Shown here: positions 1-9,304 of the stretch, one piece after another
How the letters are laid out: each line of letters starts with the position of its first letter
How positions within the stretch are numbered: position 1 is the stretch's first letter
NCBI GenBank assembly: GCA_035620895.1
Contig: DASPFY010000045.1
Coordinates: 33,369 to 97,368 of the forward strand
Length of the DNA: 64,000 bases
Origin: TA-21 sp035620895
GTDB taxonomy: Archaea > Thermoproteota > Nitrososphaeria > Nitrososphaerales > Nitrososphaeraceae
Direction of reading: 5' to 3'
Position numbers and translations under genes: made by a program
The notes under the pieces: generated by a model
Database searches by the model: none
Seen by the model: only the letters and a program-made list of their open reading frames with translations
What the model was told of the DNA's origin: nothing

Positions 1-282
1 CATATGCATGAACCATGGATATAGTATAATATTATAGGGTTTAAATAAATACAACACCTGTAAGGTATATCACTAGTGATATGGATTAAAATATCCTATC
101 TGATTACGATTCCGCTCTTAAACTTATTTCTTCATAAATCAGTATTTAGGTAGGCACAATAATGATGTCTGTGCAGTGTCTCATAGTAGATTTATGACGT
201 GCAATTGATAATTATTGATTACTTTATCTAGAATTAGTTGAGATATTTTATAAAAGATTGCATCGTTAATATCTACTAAACT
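1..282. other. Left-edge non-coding region
   Basis: I see no convincing gene or partial gene in this AT-rich stretch on either strand. It precedes the creatininase-family gene. It contains a perfect 16-bp palindrome, listed separately. Confidence 0.5.
67..82. promoter_or_regulatory. 16-bp perfect palindrome, copy 1
   Basis: The sequence ATATCACTAGTGATAT is a perfect inverted repeat centred on CTAG. An identical copy lies at 35061-35076. A symmetric site of this size suits a dimeric helix-turn-helix regulator. This copy lies about 200 bases upstream of the creatininase-family start, rather far for a core-promoter operator, so the operator role is inferred from symmetry and recurrence only. 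Confidence 0.35.
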
Positions 283-1068
283 ATGACAATTGGAACTTTG
301 GGAGGAAAGCACAAAAGATTAATTGAGGAAATGAATGCGGTAGAAGTTCGGAAAATAATAAATGAAAAAACCGTTGCGATTCTAGTGTGCGGAGCTTGTG
401 AAAACCATGGAGATCATATGCCATTCGGATCAGATTTTATTTTCCCTGCCGAAATTGCAAAAAGGGTTGCTACTAACATTAGTAATGTTATTGTTCTTCC
501 TGCGATTCCGTATGGAGTCAGTTTGCATCACGATAAATTTCAAATGACTATGAGTATTAATCCCGAAACCATGATAGGCATAATTTCTGATCTTCTTTCA
601 AGTCTTAATCAAAATCAGATAAGCCGCGTTCTCATAATAAATGGCCATGATGGAAATATTGGTCCGATAGAAATTGCAGCTAGGTCTATCAAAAACAAAC
701 ATCCTGATATGACAATTGCATGTTTGGAATCTTGGTGGGTTCTTGTAGGCCAGTTAAAGAAAGATCTGTTTGAAGTTTGGAATGGACTTGGTCATGGTGG
801 TGAAGCAGAAACTTCTGCAGTTCTTGCAGTTCGTCCAGATTTAGTAAACTTGGCCTCTACTCCAAAGGATGTTATTCCAAGATTGCCTGAGAATATTAGA
901 ATATTTTGGAAATTTGACGAATTAACTTCTACTGGAGCTACCGGTGCTCCTCAAAAAGCGAATATCAAAAAGGGCAACGAAATATTACGCACGCTAGAGG
1001 ATATCTTGATTTCATTCATAAAAGAAATGGAATCATTAGATTGGAAATATGGTTTGTATTTGAAATAG
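283..1068 (+). CDS. Creatininase family amidohydrolase
   Basis: The 261-residue product has the creatininase-family metal-binding signatures: ACENHGDHMPFGSD at residues 38-51 (Glu40, His42 and Asp51 are likely ligands), NGHDGN at 121-126, and GHGGEAETS at 171-179. The length matches the family (about 240-270). Members are metal-dependent amidohydrolases that act on creatinine, or in cofactor pathways such as 3-dehydro-scyllo-inosose or formamide hydrolysis (MftE-like and ArfB-like members), so the substrate cannot be named. It stands alone, with a convergent gene downstream. The start is ATG and no strong ribosome-binding site is visible, which fits leaderless archaeal transcription. Confidence 0.85.
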   Translation: MTIGTLGGKHKRLIEEMNAVEVRKIINEKTVAILVCGACENHGDHMPFGSDFIFPAEIAKRVATNISNVIVLPAIPYGVSLHHDKFQMTMSINPETMIGIISDLLSSLNQNQISRVLIINGHDGNIGPIEIAARSIKNKHPDMTIACLESWWVLVGQLKKDLFEVWNGLGHGGEAETSAVLAVRPDLVNLASTPKDVIPRLPENIRIFWKFDELTSTGATGAPQKANIKKGNEILRTLEDILISFIKEMESLDWKYGLYLK

Positions 1069-1128
1069 TGTTTTTTCTTCAACATTCAACCTACAGTTTA
1101 TGCTTGAATTGAATTCACATTAGTATTG

Positions 1129-1158
1129 GAATCAAAACATTTTTCTTGTTTTTGATTC
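1129..1158. terminator. Inverted repeat between convergent genes
   Basis: GAATCAAAA at 1129-1137 can pair with TTTTGATTC at 1150-1158 around a T-rich loop. It sits between the convergent ends of the creatininase gene and the small zinc-ribbon gene. Archaeal termination depends mainly on T-tracts, which are also present here, so a bidirectional terminator is an inference. Confidence 0.35.
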
Positions 1159-1170
1159 TTGAATTATAGA

Positions 1171-1404
1171 TTACTTTAATGTATACAACGAGAAATCACA
1201 TTCTTCACAAAGATAGTAGAGTCTGTCAAAGTCCGAGCATAAAGTCATGACATTATAGCATCTTGGACATCCTATTTCATGTTCAATAGTGTCGCTAACT
1301 GTTCTTTCCTCTTCATGTTGATTTCCGATTCCTATAATAAATTGTGATTCCAGTTCTGCTTTATTCATTAGCTTATTTCTCTTTGATACTTTGTGTGAAG
1401 ACAC
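1171..1404 (-). CDS. Small zinc-ribbon protein
   Basis: The product is a 77-residue protein with two Cys pairs in its C-terminal half, CPRC (about residues 46-49) and CEEC (about 66-69), separated by 16 residues. This is a typical zinc-ribbon spacing. No catalytic motif or membrane segment is present. The basic N-terminus (SSHKVSKRNK) could touch nucleic acid. It is monocistronic and convergent with the creatininase gene. I do not recognise a named family. Confidence 0.6.
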   Translation of the reverse strand: MSSHKVSKRNKLMNKAELESQFIIGIGNQHEEERTVSDTIEHEIGCPRCYNVMTLCSDFDRLYYLCEECDFSLYTLK

Positions 1405-1573
1405 TTGTGTAAGTTCAAAAATGTGATTTATAAGATATGTGTAACTTTATGGAGAGGGGGAGCATGAAGATGAATTTCCTTTCCGTACCAAGAGGCTATA
1501 AACATGACTAATCTGGTTTATCCAATTTACAATGGGCAAAATAAAATATAATTGAGTCCATAATTGGATACAT

Positions 1574-2794
1574 TTGACACTTAGAGATGACGCGATTAAC
1601 ATTCATAGAATGTTGAAGGGAAAAATCGAAATACGAAGTAGGGTTTCATTAGACAATGCATCCGAAGAAAGGGGGACATTAGGACTAATTTATACTCCTG
1701 GAGTAGCATATGTTGCCCTAGAGATAAGTAATCACAAAAAATTAGCATATGATTACACGTCAAAATGGAATAATGTAGCAATAATATGTGATGGAACGAG
1801 AGTTCTAGGATTGGGCAATATTGGTCCAGAAGGTGCTCTGCCCATAATGGAGGGAAAGTCTGTCTTATTCAAAGCGCTAGGAGACATTAACGCAATTCCA
1901 TTATGCATTAACACTCAAGACAAGGAAGAAATAATCAGATTTGTTAAACAAATACAACCTAATTTTGGCGCTATAAATATAGAGGATATCGAATCACCGA
2001 AAGTGCTAGAAATTGTTGAAAGACTGAGTAAGGAAGTATCAATACCTGTTTTTCATGATGATCAACATGGTACTGCAATAATTACTCTTGCAGCATTGAT
2101 AAATTCTCTGAAGTTAGTAAAAAAAGAACTTAGTAAGGTACGTGTTGTAATATCAGGTTCTGGCTCAGCTGGATATGGAATATTCAAGATTTTACAAACG
2201 GCAGGATGTAAAGACATTATTGTTACTGATACTAAAGGTGCAATATTTGATGGAAGAGTGGATATTAATTATCAGAATCCATATAAAAAAGACATAGCCA
2301 ATAACACAAATATTGGAAAATTAAATGGGACTTTACCGGAAGTAATCAGTAAGTCAGATGTATTTATCGGGGTGTCTGGAAAAGCTGGTATTCTAAATAA
2401 TCAAATGATAGAATCCATGAATAAAGATGCGATAGTATTTGCATTAAGTAATCCGGATCCTGAAATAATCCCTAGTTTTGCTCTAAAGTATGGTGCAAAA
2501 ATTGTTGCAACAGGTAGATCGGATTTTCCTAATCAAATTAACAATGCAGTAGTATTTCCGTCAGTATTTAGAGCCTTGTTGGATCTTCGAGCAAATAATC
2601 TAAGTGAGTTTATGCTTGTATCTGTTGCGCATGCTATTGCGAGTATAGTCGGAGACATTCACCTTCGAAATGATTACATAATTCCAAAAGTTGATGACCC
2701 CAGAATACTTCCCATCGTCACAAAAACCATAAAGAAAGTCCTTGGTAGACATATTAAGAACAAAGTTGATTCTAAAACCAATACAAAAAATTAG
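1574..2794 (+). CDS. NAD(P)-dependent malic enzyme
   Basis: The protein oxidatively decarboxylates malate to pyruvate. The 406 residues carry the prokaryotic short-form malic enzyme pattern: GLIYTPGVAYV near residue 37, the FHDDQHGTAI segment with its metal-binding Asp residues near 165, and a Rossmann loop SGSGSAGYG near 198. The usual length of the short form is 390-430. The start is TTG, chosen because the family N-terminus (short helix before the tyrosine-containing TPGV segment) begins there. The reaction can feed pyruvate and reducing power to biosynthesis; cofactor preference is not readable. Confidence 0.9.
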   Translation: MTLRDDAINIHRMLKGKIEIRSRVSLDNASEERGTLGLIYTPGVAYVALEISNHKKLAYDYTSKWNNVAIICDGTRVLGLGNIGPEGALPIMEGKSVLFKALGDINAIPLCINTQDKEEIIRFVKQIQPNFGAINIEDIESPKVLEIVERLSKEVSIPVFHDDQHGTAIITLAALINSLKLVKKELSKVRVVISGSGSAGYGIFKILQTAGCKDIIVTDTKGAIFDGRVDINYQNPYKKDIANNTNIGKLNGTLPEVISKSDVFIGVSGKAGILNNQMIESMNKDAIVFALSNPDPEIIPSFALKYGAKIVATGRSDFPNQINNAVVFPSVFRALLDLRANNLSEFMLVSVAHAIASIVGDIHLRNDYIIPKVDDPRILPIVTKTIKKVLGRHIKNKVDSKTNTKN

Positions 2795-2825
2795 TCTCTA
2801 TAGCAGCATTTCCATTCGGTAGCCC

Positions 2826-2887
2826 AATTCTAGCACAGATTTGTAGAATTACGAGTATGATTCACTAATAAAAGATGCGTCTTATTA
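2826..2887. terminator. Two inverted repeats between convergent genes
   Basis: AATTCTA at 2826-2832 pairs with TAGAATT at 2844-2850, and TAATAAAAGA at 2866-2875 pairs with TCTTATTA at 2880-2887 with one bulge. Both lie between the convergent ends of the malic enzyme and BluB genes, so they may be termination or 3'-end elements. Confidence 0.3.
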
Positions 2888-2898
2888 ATAACATAATA

Positions 2899-3630
2899 TT
2901 ACTTATTTGAACTATCATCCAGCTTCTGTATCAGCATATCTGTATCATTCCAATTATTTAATTCAGTGTTATTCCAGTCTTCAAAATGAATTACTTTAGA
3001 GAGTATCGTTCTTTTCAACCAACCAGCCCTTTCCAAATCTGGTCTAACTTCAAATTTATTTACATATCCCAAGCAAAGATATGCAATCGGTTTAACATGA
3101 TTGGGTATTGCTAAAATCTTGCGTAAATCTTCAATTGAGAGTATACTCACCCACCCCACTCCAATTCCTTCGGCCCTTGCTGCTAACCACAAGTTCTGTA
3201 TGGCACAACAAACACTATATTCACCGGTTTCTGGTATTGATGTTCTTCCTAAAATAAATGGCCCAAACCTTTCAGGATCATATGTGACACAAATATTAAT
3301 ATCAGATTCTAGAATTCCCTCTAATTTTAGCCTGACATATTTATCTTGTCTATTAGAATCGTTATCAAGTAATGAAATAGATTTTTCTCGTTCCTGTGTA
3401 AAGGAATCTTTAACTTTTAATTTTGTGGTCTTATTCTTTATTAATATAAAATCCCAGGGTTGTGAAAATCCCACAGATGGGGCGTGATGAGCTGCATTCA
3501 AAACTTTAACAAGAATATCATCTGGAATCTGTTTATCAATGAAATGAGATCTGACATCTCTTCTAGAAAAGACGGCCTTGTATAGACCCTCTTTTTCAGT
3601 CATTGTAAAAGAATCAAGATCGGTAGACAT
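2899..3630 (-). CDS. bluB: 5,6-dimethylbenzimidazole synthase (BluB-type nitroreductase fold)
   Basis: BluB cleaves reduced FMN with oxygen to make 5,6-dimethylbenzimidazole, the lower ligand of cobalamin. The 243-residue protein has the features that separate BluB from ordinary nitroreductases: SRRDVRSHF near residue 23, HHAPSVGFSQPWDFIL near 48-63, the lid segment FGPFILGRTSIPETGEYS, and CAIQNLWLAARAEGIGVGWVS, followed by AYLCLGYV. Thaumarchaeota are known cobalamin producers, and a cbiE gene lies elsewhere in this window. It is a monocistronic minus-strand gene. A general nitroreductase is the less likely alternative. Confidence 0.87.
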   Translation of the reverse strand: MSTDLDSFTMTEKEGLYKAVFSRRDVRSHFIDKQIPDDILVKVLNAAHHAPSVGFSQPWDFILIKNKTTKLKVKDSFTQEREKSISLLDNDSNRQDKYVRLKLEGILESDINICVTYDPERFGPFILGRTSIPETGEYSVCCAIQNLWLAARAEGIGVGWVSILSIEDLRKILAIPNHVKPIAYLCLGYVNKFEVRPDLERAGWLKRTILSKVIHFEDWNNTELNNWNDTDMLIQKLDDSSNK

Positions 3631-3728
3631 TTTCTGTTGTCAGATCTTGGCTACGATTGTATGTTTCGTCATAATGACAGGCATCCCATGTTGGATGTGA
3701 CATGAAAATAAGTTCATGACAGTCATCA

Positions 3729-4154
3729 TTACCTTATTAACAAAACTGCACATGGCGAGTGATGTACAATTTTGCCTGAGACGCTGCCTAGTATTAGTTC
3801 CTTAAACTTTCCCAAACCTCTACTTCCCATAATTATAAGGTCAAATTTCTCTTTTTTGCTATAATCCAAAATTACGGAAGCAGGATTTCCCTGAAGAAGG
3901 AGAGTCTTTATAGTCAATCGTTTTTGAGTAGCAATCTCTGAACACTTTGATAGTATATCTTGATTTTCTTTTTTGTAGGCTTCTAGCAATTCACTTAACA
4001 GTTTTTCTGATTCAAAATGAGTTATTGGAACTTGTTCCATTACGTGAACTACAGAAATATTTGAACCTAATTTTTCTGAAAGAAGTAATGCTGCATCTAA
4101 AGCTCTGTAGGAATTATCTGATCCATCAACAGGCACTAGTATATCTGTAAACAA
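3729..4154 (-). CDS. Universal stress protein (UspA family)
   Basis: This is a 141-residue single-domain Usp. It opens with FTDILVPVDGSDNSYRAL and ends with MGSRGLGKFKELILGSVS, which contains the G-x2-G-x9-G-S ATP-binding pattern, then HHSPCAVLLIR. It is therefore probably an ATP-binding Usp. Such proteins are cytoplasmic and often dimeric; the stress they respond to is unknown here. No operon partner is evident. Confidence 0.9.
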   Translation of the reverse strand: MFTDILVPVDGSDNSYRALDAALLLSEKLGSNISVVHVMEQVPITHFESEKLLSELLEAYKKENQDILSKCSEIATQKRLTIKTLLLQGNPASVILDYSKKEKFDLIIMGSRGLGKFKELILGSVSGKIVHHSPCAVLLIR

Positions 4155-4317
4155 TAAAAATTATTATTTTACTTGTGTCTAATATATTTAACATCTATTG
4201 CCGATATAATTTCAGTTTTAAAATTAGACCTCCTACACCATAGGTTGGTAAATGAACCATAAGTCTGAGCAATATAAAAAAAGAAAGAAAACTTGGGCTA
4301 CTTGCGGATCCTAATTA

Positions 4318-4662
4318 TCAATATGCGTAATCTGAGTCCTCAAAGCATCTAAGTACTTCATAGTCTGCTAGATTATTTGAAAGATCCTGTCTATTTTCTA
4401 TGCACCCTTGTGTTTCAATATCTTCTTGTTTGAAGATTTTCGAATCCTTGAATTCTTTCCAATTCATATCATCGTCGTTATCCTTACCATTGTCAATATC
4501 TTTTACAAGTTCCTCCATAGTGTCATCATCATCCCAGATATCGGCATATACTTGGTCACTTGTTGCTACAATTAGGGCTCCAAACATTAGGGTCAACAAT
4601 GAAGACAATAAAAAGATGGTTTTCACTGGTTGTTTCTTGTTCATTGACTCTAAGGGTAACAT
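4318..4662 (-). CDS. Small exported acidic protein
   Basis: The 114-residue product has a positively charged start (MNKKQ at residues 7-11) followed by a hydrophobic stretch at about 13-35 ending near YADIW, which resembles a signal peptide or membrane anchor. The rest is very acidic (DDDD and DNGKDNDDD tracts) and contains two cysteines (CIENR and LRCFED) that could form a disulfide outside the cell. The real start may be the ATG at residue 7. I do not recognise a family. Confidence 0.55.
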   Translation of the reverse strand: MLPLESMNKKQPVKTIFLLSSLLTLMFGALIVATSDQVYADIWDDDDTMEELVKDIDNGKDNDDDMNWKEFKDSKIFKQEDIETQGCIENRQDLSNNLADYEVLRCFEDSDYAY

Positions 4663-5030
4663 TCATCGTAAATAAATTAATACATTATAGTAATTTCATA
4701 TAATAGCTATTCTGAATATAAATATCATATACATGTACTGCTTTAATTGGATTTATGTAATTTAGTTGCTACTTTATTGAAAAACTCTCTGAAGTTGGTT
4801 ATCTATTTCTATAGAGAATTATACTTATTGTACAGAAAAATATAAAATAATCTAATTACTTTTATATATTTTCTAGATTTTCTAGGCCATTTGGGTCAAC
4901 AAAGTTATACCATAAGTAAAACAAATTGCACATAATGTAATAAACATGATAAAACCAGGTTTATGAAAATATTGTCTGTTCTGTTCAAGCTACATAGTTT
5001 AGCACAAGAGGGGTCTAAATTACAATCCTG
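4663..5030. other. AT-rich intergenic region
   Basis: These 368 bases separate the small exported protein from the end of the SHMT gene. I find no ORF with coding character, no tRNA-like fold and no clear repeat. It must hold the promoter of the minus-strand gene ending at 4318. Confidence 0.5.
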
Positions 5031-6350
5031 CTACTTAGCTCTTATTTTTATATACTCATAAGCATCAGTAGAATTTTCAAATGCGTACTGTACTTTTTGA
5101 AATTGTTTACGAAAATTAGATACCGAGCTAGCAACCATCTTAGGATCTGACTTGTCTATTACTATCTGTTTGATAAATGAAGCAATTTCCTTCATGTCAG
5201 TTTCCTTCATCCCCAACCTAGTTACTTCAGGTACACCTATTCTAACTCCACTTGGGTGCATATAATGTTTACCAGATTTGATATCACCTGGCAGGAGCTG
5301 TCTGTTAAGAATAATGTTTGCTTTCTCCAATTCTTTTTCGATAGTCCCGCCATCTCCAAATTTGGAAACATCTACAGCCAATTGATGTGATTCAGTATAC
5401 CCACGTTTTTCTCCCAAAACTGTAAAACCAAAATCTGCAAGCGATTCGGCAAGCGTTTTTGCATTCCTTATTACTTGTTTTGCATATTCCATTCCAAATT
5501 CTAATGACTCTGCTAAGGCTATAGCTTTACCTGCTACATGGTGGAGATGATGGCTGCTTGTATTGCCTGGAAAAATCGCTTTCTTAATGTTGTCTGCATA
5601 TTTTTCTAGTGAGACAATAATTCCTCCTTGTGGACCCCATAGAGTTTTGTGGGAACTCATTGTCATAGAATCTGAGCCCTCTCCAATTGGATCTTGAAAT
5701 TCTCCTCCTGCTATCAATCCGGCCACATGAGCCCCATCATAATTAACATAAATACTATTATCATGCATAAAAGTTGCCAATTCTTTTACAGGATGAGGAA
5801 AAAGAAATAGACTTCCTCCAAACATTGCGATAGCAGGTTTCTTATCATTTGCAATCATTTCAGTAACCTTTTTCTTGGTAGCCTCTACATCGATAGTCAT
5901 ATCTTCCTTTGAGAATGGATAATGCTCTATGTTGAGTCCGTGCACAAGACCAGCAGTTCCAGAATGTTCTTTTTTACCGTGAGAAATATGTCCTCCGCTA
6001 GGAATGGATGCAGCTAGCATATAGTCTCCTGGATTAGAAAAAGCAGAGTATATTGCAAGATTTGCAACAACACCTGAAGTGGCCCTACAATCAGCAAATT
6101 CAGACTTGAACACCCTTTTTGCCAATTCATTGCATATCAGTTCTACTTCATCAATGTAAACACATCCAGCGTAGACTCTTTCGCCAGGCCAGCCTTCTGC
6201 GTACCTATTCGCAAAGTCTGATACTATGGCCTCTCTTACAGCCGGACTAGGAATATTTTCACTTGCAATTAATGGAATAGAAGACTTGAACCACTCATGA
6301 TGCTTTTCAACAAGATCAAATACTTTGTAATATGATTCTTTAGCGTCCAT
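5031..6350 (-). CDS. glyA: Serine hydroxymethyltransferase
   Basis: SHMT interconverts serine and glycine while loading a one-carbon unit on a pterin carrier, using pyridoxal phosphate. The 439 residues fit the archaeal enzyme. Visible signatures are LIASENIPSPAVREA near residue 27, the substrate-pocket YAEGWPGERVYAGC near 50, and SSHKTLWGPQGG near 230, whose Lys should form the PLP Schiff base. It is monocistronic, with ATG start and a gap of about 150 bases to the next gene. Confidence 0.95.
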   Translation of the reverse strand: MDAKESYYKVFDLVEKHHEWFKSSIPLIASENIPSPAVREAIVSDFANRYAEGWPGERVYAGCVYIDEVELICNELAKRVFKSEFADCRATSGVVANLAIYSAFSNPGDYMLAASIPSGGHISHGKKEHSGTAGLVHGLNIEHYPFSKEDMTIDVEATKKKVTEMIANDKKPAIAMFGGSLFLFPHPVKELATFMHDNSIYVNYDGAHVAGLIAGGEFQDPIGEGSDSMTMSSHKTLWGPQGGIIVSLEKYADNIKKAIFPGNTSSHHLHHVAGKAIALAESLEFGMEYAKQVIRNAKTLAESLADFGFTVLGEKRGYTESHQLAVDVSKFGDGGTIEKELEKANIILNRQLLPGDIKSGKHYMHPSGVRIGVPEVTRLGMKETDMKEIASFIKQIVIDKSDPKMVASSVSNFRKQFQKVQYAFENSTDAYEYIKIRAK

Positions 6351-6500
6351 TGTAATGTTTATGGTGACTTTAATATCCTAATTTAAAATATTGCTTGTTA
6401 TCTTGAAAGTGATTTCGCGGGTTTTAGTTAGCTGGACTGGACAGGTTATGATGTTGACTTATTCACAACTTTTAATTTACTCTAGATTGGACTCATATTG

Positions 6501-6668
6501 GTGGATAAAAATGATCTTAAATGTGCCCTGTGTGGTAACACGTTAACTTTTAGGTATAAATCTATGGAAGAGTGGAACATTTCAGGATATCTTTGTAGTA
6601 TATGCTATGATAAAAAGTTAAGGGAATTTTATATTTCTCCAGATCGTAGGGATATTGTGAAAAGATAA
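6501..6668 (+). CDS. Mini zinc-ribbon protein (55 aa)
   Basis: A short plus-strand frame starting at GTG 6501 (TTG at 6498 is an alternative) encodes 55 residues. It has two Cys pairs, CALC at about residues 8-11 and CSIC at about 32-35, typical of a treble-clef or zinc-ribbon fold. It ends with a basic FYISPDRRDIVKR tail. Paired cysteines at regular spacing support translation. The function is unknown. Confidence 0.5.
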   Translation: MDKNDLKCALCGNTLTFRYKSMEEWNISGYLCSICYDKKLREFYISPDRRDIVKR

Positions 6669-6763
6669 TTCTAGAAAAAAATAGATCGTAATTTTCCGGT
6701 AGATAAATATTGGACTAGCAGTCTTGCTCGGCTTTTACAAGTGAAATGAAAAGAGTAGAAAAT

Positions 6764-7207
6764 CTAACGGTAAGACTTTTGTTTTCTACGCCTTGCTCCA
6801 GATCCACCAAATTTCTTTGATTCTGTCTGTCTGGGGTCACCTGATAGTAAGTGTCTATCAAATTCTGTTATTCTTTTACGAATTTCCGTACGCACGCTTC
6901 TTGCAAATGGGTGATCTTTCGGATCTCTCCCGCCCTTTCCGATACCTGTTAACGCTCGACAAATAGCAACGGTACTTGCAAATGCTTGTCCCATGAAACC
7001 GCCTCCGTGCACCTTGACACTAATATCCACCTTATCTCTGTAGTCACCAATTAATTTAAGGGGAACAAGTACCAATTCTCTTGCTACTTCGGAATTTAAT
7101 AACTCAGCTGGTATATTGTTGATTCTAACCTTTCCAGTTCCCTTTGAAATTGTGGCAACAGCTCTACTTGATTTTCTTTGGCCAGGATAAAGATCTATTT
7201 TATTCAT
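6764..7207 (-). CDS. rps9: 30S ribosomal protein S9 (uS9)
   Basis: The 147-residue protein ends with the basic SGARRRKQKSYR tail that reaches the decoding centre in uS9, and contains GGGFMGQAFASTVAICRAL near residue 70, characteristic of the family. It is the last gene of the rpoD-L18e-L13-S9 operon on the minus strand and overlaps L13 by 8 bases, which suggests translational coupling. Confidence 0.95.
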   Translation of the reverse strand: MNKIDLYPGQRKSSRAVATISKGTGKVRINNIPAELLNSEVARELVLVPLKLIGDYRDKVDISVKVHGGGFMGQAFASTVAICRALTGIGKGGRDPKDHPFARSVRTEIRKRITEFDRHLLSGDPRQTESKKFGGSGARRRKQKSYR

Positions 7208-7682
7208 AACTGTCCAACCCGTTCCAACCTATCTGTTTTGCCAATTCACCAAGTGTAATAAAATATGATGAGGGTTTTCTAATTTTGGAATCTTCAAATG
7301 TTTCAAGCTTTGTATTCTTGAGTTCAGGTGGTATTGCGATATAAATTCTCAATCTCTTTAATGCTGTTATCCCACTAGATTTCCTTTTTGGTAACATACC
7401 TCTAACCATCTTTGTAAGGATTTTATCAGGTTTTCTTGGATGAAATGGACCATGTATGGGATTTGTAGCAGATGAAATTTCTAAATATTCTTTGTATATT
7501 TCAATAGTCTTGTACCTATTTCCTGAAATCATGCTTTTTTCTGCATTTACTACTCTGACATGATGTCCTTTGAGTAAAAGTTTTGAAATGTGTGAACACA
7601 TTCTCCCGGCGATACAATCCTTTGCATCAATAGTCATAATCTGATTAGGTTTTTGTTTTTGCTCAACGATTTGCTTAACCAA
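7200..7682 (-). CDS. rpl13: 50S ribosomal protein L13 (uL13)
   Basis: The 160-residue protein has the archaeal L13 core: MTIDAKDCIAGRMCSHISK near residue 16, VRVVNAEKSMISG near 42, and the MVRGMLPKRKSSGITALKRL segment near 92-111. It overlaps its neighbours by 8 bases on both sides (L18e upstream, S9 downstream), as expected for a co-translated ribosomal operon. Confidence 0.95.
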   Translation of the reverse strand: MVKQIVEQKQKPNQIMTIDAKDCIAGRMCSHISKLLLKGHHVRVVNAEKSMISGNRYKTIEIYKEYLEISSATNPIHGPFHPRKPDKILTKMVRGMLPKRKSSGITALKRLRIYIAIPPELKNTKLETFEDSKIRKPSSYFITLGELAKQIGWNGLDSYE

Positions 7683-8022
7683 TTAATCTTACCCCCTTAC
7701 CATCTGGATATTTCTTTATCAAGCTTTGAAGAGCGAGTATTTTTCCACCCGAGTCAAGTACTTTTCTTGTAGCTGCTTCTGAAATACCAAAACACCATAT
7801 TGTTAGCTTGTGACTTATTTCGCCAGAACCCAATATCTTACCGGGTACTATTACAACTTCTTTATCTTTAGTAACGTGGGCCAATTGACCTATGTTAACT
7901 TGCCTTCTGTTAGATCTTGACCTGGAAAGCTCTTTTATTGCAGCTTTCCATATAGGCGCTTTATTCTTCTTTAATGCATTCCTCAGAGTCCAAATCGTAT
8001 TGTTCAAAGTATCAGGAAACAT
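7675..8022 (-). CDS. rpl18e: 50S ribosomal protein L18e (eL18)
   Basis: This 115-residue archaeal/eukaryotic-type protein has the conserved RSRSNRRQVNIGQLA segment near residue 31 and VVIVPGKILGSGEISHKLTI near 54-73. It lies between rpoD (41-base gap) and rpl13 (8-base overlap), the standard archaeal gene order. Confidence 0.95.
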   Translation of the reverse strand: MFPDTLNNTIWTLRNALKKNKAPIWKAAIKELSRSRSNRRQVNIGQLAHVTKDKEVVIVPGKILGSGEISHKLTIWCFGISEAATRKVLDSGGKILALQSLIKKYPDGKGVRLIG

Positions 8023-8063
8023 GAAATATTCTCGCTATCCTTAAACCCCAATTAAATCTATAC

Positions 8064-8723
8064 CTAAATATTCTTTGGTACTGACAGAGACTGAATAACA
8101 CTATCAAATTCATTGATTTTTGATCCGAGTATTTTGGCCGCCTCTAGCACAATCTCTTCAGGTGTCAATGAGCCATTAGATTCTATTACAAGTATAGAAT
8201 CTTCCTCCTTCTTGCTATCTTTTACAACTGCTACTGAGGTTGGCTGCCACTTTGCGTGGTTTTTCCCAGTCCCTAACCTTGCATATGCCTCGAACTTTAA
8301 TTTTTGACCTGGAGCTAATGATACTATTGGTATTTCGTTGTTTACAGGCTTTACAACCTCGTCCTCAGATACTAACTCTGCAGAAGTAATTACTTTGGTC
8401 TTATCTTGAGACTCTGTATCTAGAACTAGAAGTACTCTGCACTTTGAACAACCAAGAGTGCTTTTACAATCACAAACATCTGGCATTACAAATCTTTCAA
8501 GGTCTGTTCGTAATGGAATAAGCCCTAGTCTATGAGCGATAGCCTCATCATGCATGACGGATGAATTTTCTAGTATTACTACATCATCAATTGCAAAAGT
8601 AGGAACTTGATTGATAGATAATCTTCTCAATGCATTGACATATTGCCTTGGAATATCATTAAATTCAATAACTATATGGTTATTATCTCTTTCAAGAATC
8701 TTAATCGTGTTCAATGCGTCCAC
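8064..8723 (-). CDS. rpoD: DNA-directed RNA polymerase subunit D (Rpo3)
   Basis: Subunit D is the alpha/Rpb3-like assembly platform of archaeal RNA polymerase. The 219-residue protein has RQYVNALRRLSINQVPTFAIDDV near residues 26-48 and the dimer-interface segment HRLGLIPLRTD. A Cys cluster at about residues 83-94 (CDCKSTLGCSKC) matches the ferredoxin-like iron-sulfur insertion known in some archaeal D subunits. It is first in the ribosomal operon. Its start overlaps the nominal start of the divergent gene, whose true start is probably further downstream. Confidence 0.93.
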   Translation of the reverse strand: MDALNTIKILERDNNHIVIEFNDIPRQYVNALRRLSINQVPTFAIDDVVILENSSVMHDEAIAHRLGLIPLRTDLERFVMPDVCDCKSTLGCSKCRVLLVLDTESQDKTKVITSAELVSEDEVVKPVNNEIPIVSLAPGQKLKFEAYARLGTGKNHAKWQPTSVAVVKDSKKEEDSILVIESNGSLTPEEIVLEAAKILGSKINEFDSVIQSLSVPKNI

Positions 8724-8827
8724 GAAATTTTATTGACGTACACTTAAAAATCTACCGAAAAGCGATGTGTATCAAGTTGCTAAAATTCAAAAGATTAATG
8801 CCCTCTAACACTACCATAATTGTTCAA

Positions 8828-9304
8828 ATGAATAGCATGATTAAGTTGGAATACTATGGACTATCTCCATATGAATTGGAAGCTATCTATAATACTTTAT
8901 CCAAATTTTCTGGTGTAAGTGAAAAAAAATTAGAAGATTCCGAATTTCTAAGTCTCCTAGATATCGAGTTTCCCGTCCCTTATGATGATTATTTTTTCCA
9001 ATCATTTGGTTTTGATAATTGGCAGAAGATAAAGTATATTCTTAAGGAAATGAAGCGTAGGAGAGGTAGAAAGGATTTCAAGATAATTTTATCATTTTCT
9101 GGAATATCAACAGACACAAATTCAAGGCTGCTGTTTTCCCTAACTAGTGATATTGGTCCTCAATTTGAATACGCACTTGAAAAACTAGCACATATGGTAG
9201 ACTCTATTCACACGCAAGTTAAAAACTTTGAAACAAAGAGACAAGTTATCTCATATACATATGACGCAATCACTATGAAGTGGGTATTATCTGATAAGAT
9301 CTAA
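8828..9304 (+). CDS. Conserved hypothetical protein, about 158 aa
   Basis: The open frame reaches back to 8714, but that would overlap the rpoD start. I prefer ATG 8828 (residues MNSMIKLEYYGLSPYELEAIYN) or the second Met at 8837. The protein is mixed alpha/beta with a basic patch (KEMKRRRGRKDFK) and no recognisable catalytic motif. Its stop overlaps the next start by one base (TAATG), so the two genes are probably co-translated. Function unknown. Confidence 0.6.
   Translation: MNSMIKLEYYGLSPYELEAIYNTLSKFSGVSEKKLEDSEFLSLLDIEFPVPYDDYFFQSFGFDNWQKIKYILKEMKRRRGRKDFKIILSFSGISTDTNSRLLFSLTSDIGPQFEYALEKLAHMVDSIHTQVKNFETKRQVISYTYDAITMKWVLSDKI

Noticed and set aside
8714..8827. Upstream extension of the 158-residue hypothetical gene
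   Set aside because: It would overlap the rpoD start codon on the other strand, and the added residues have no pattern like the rest of the protein.
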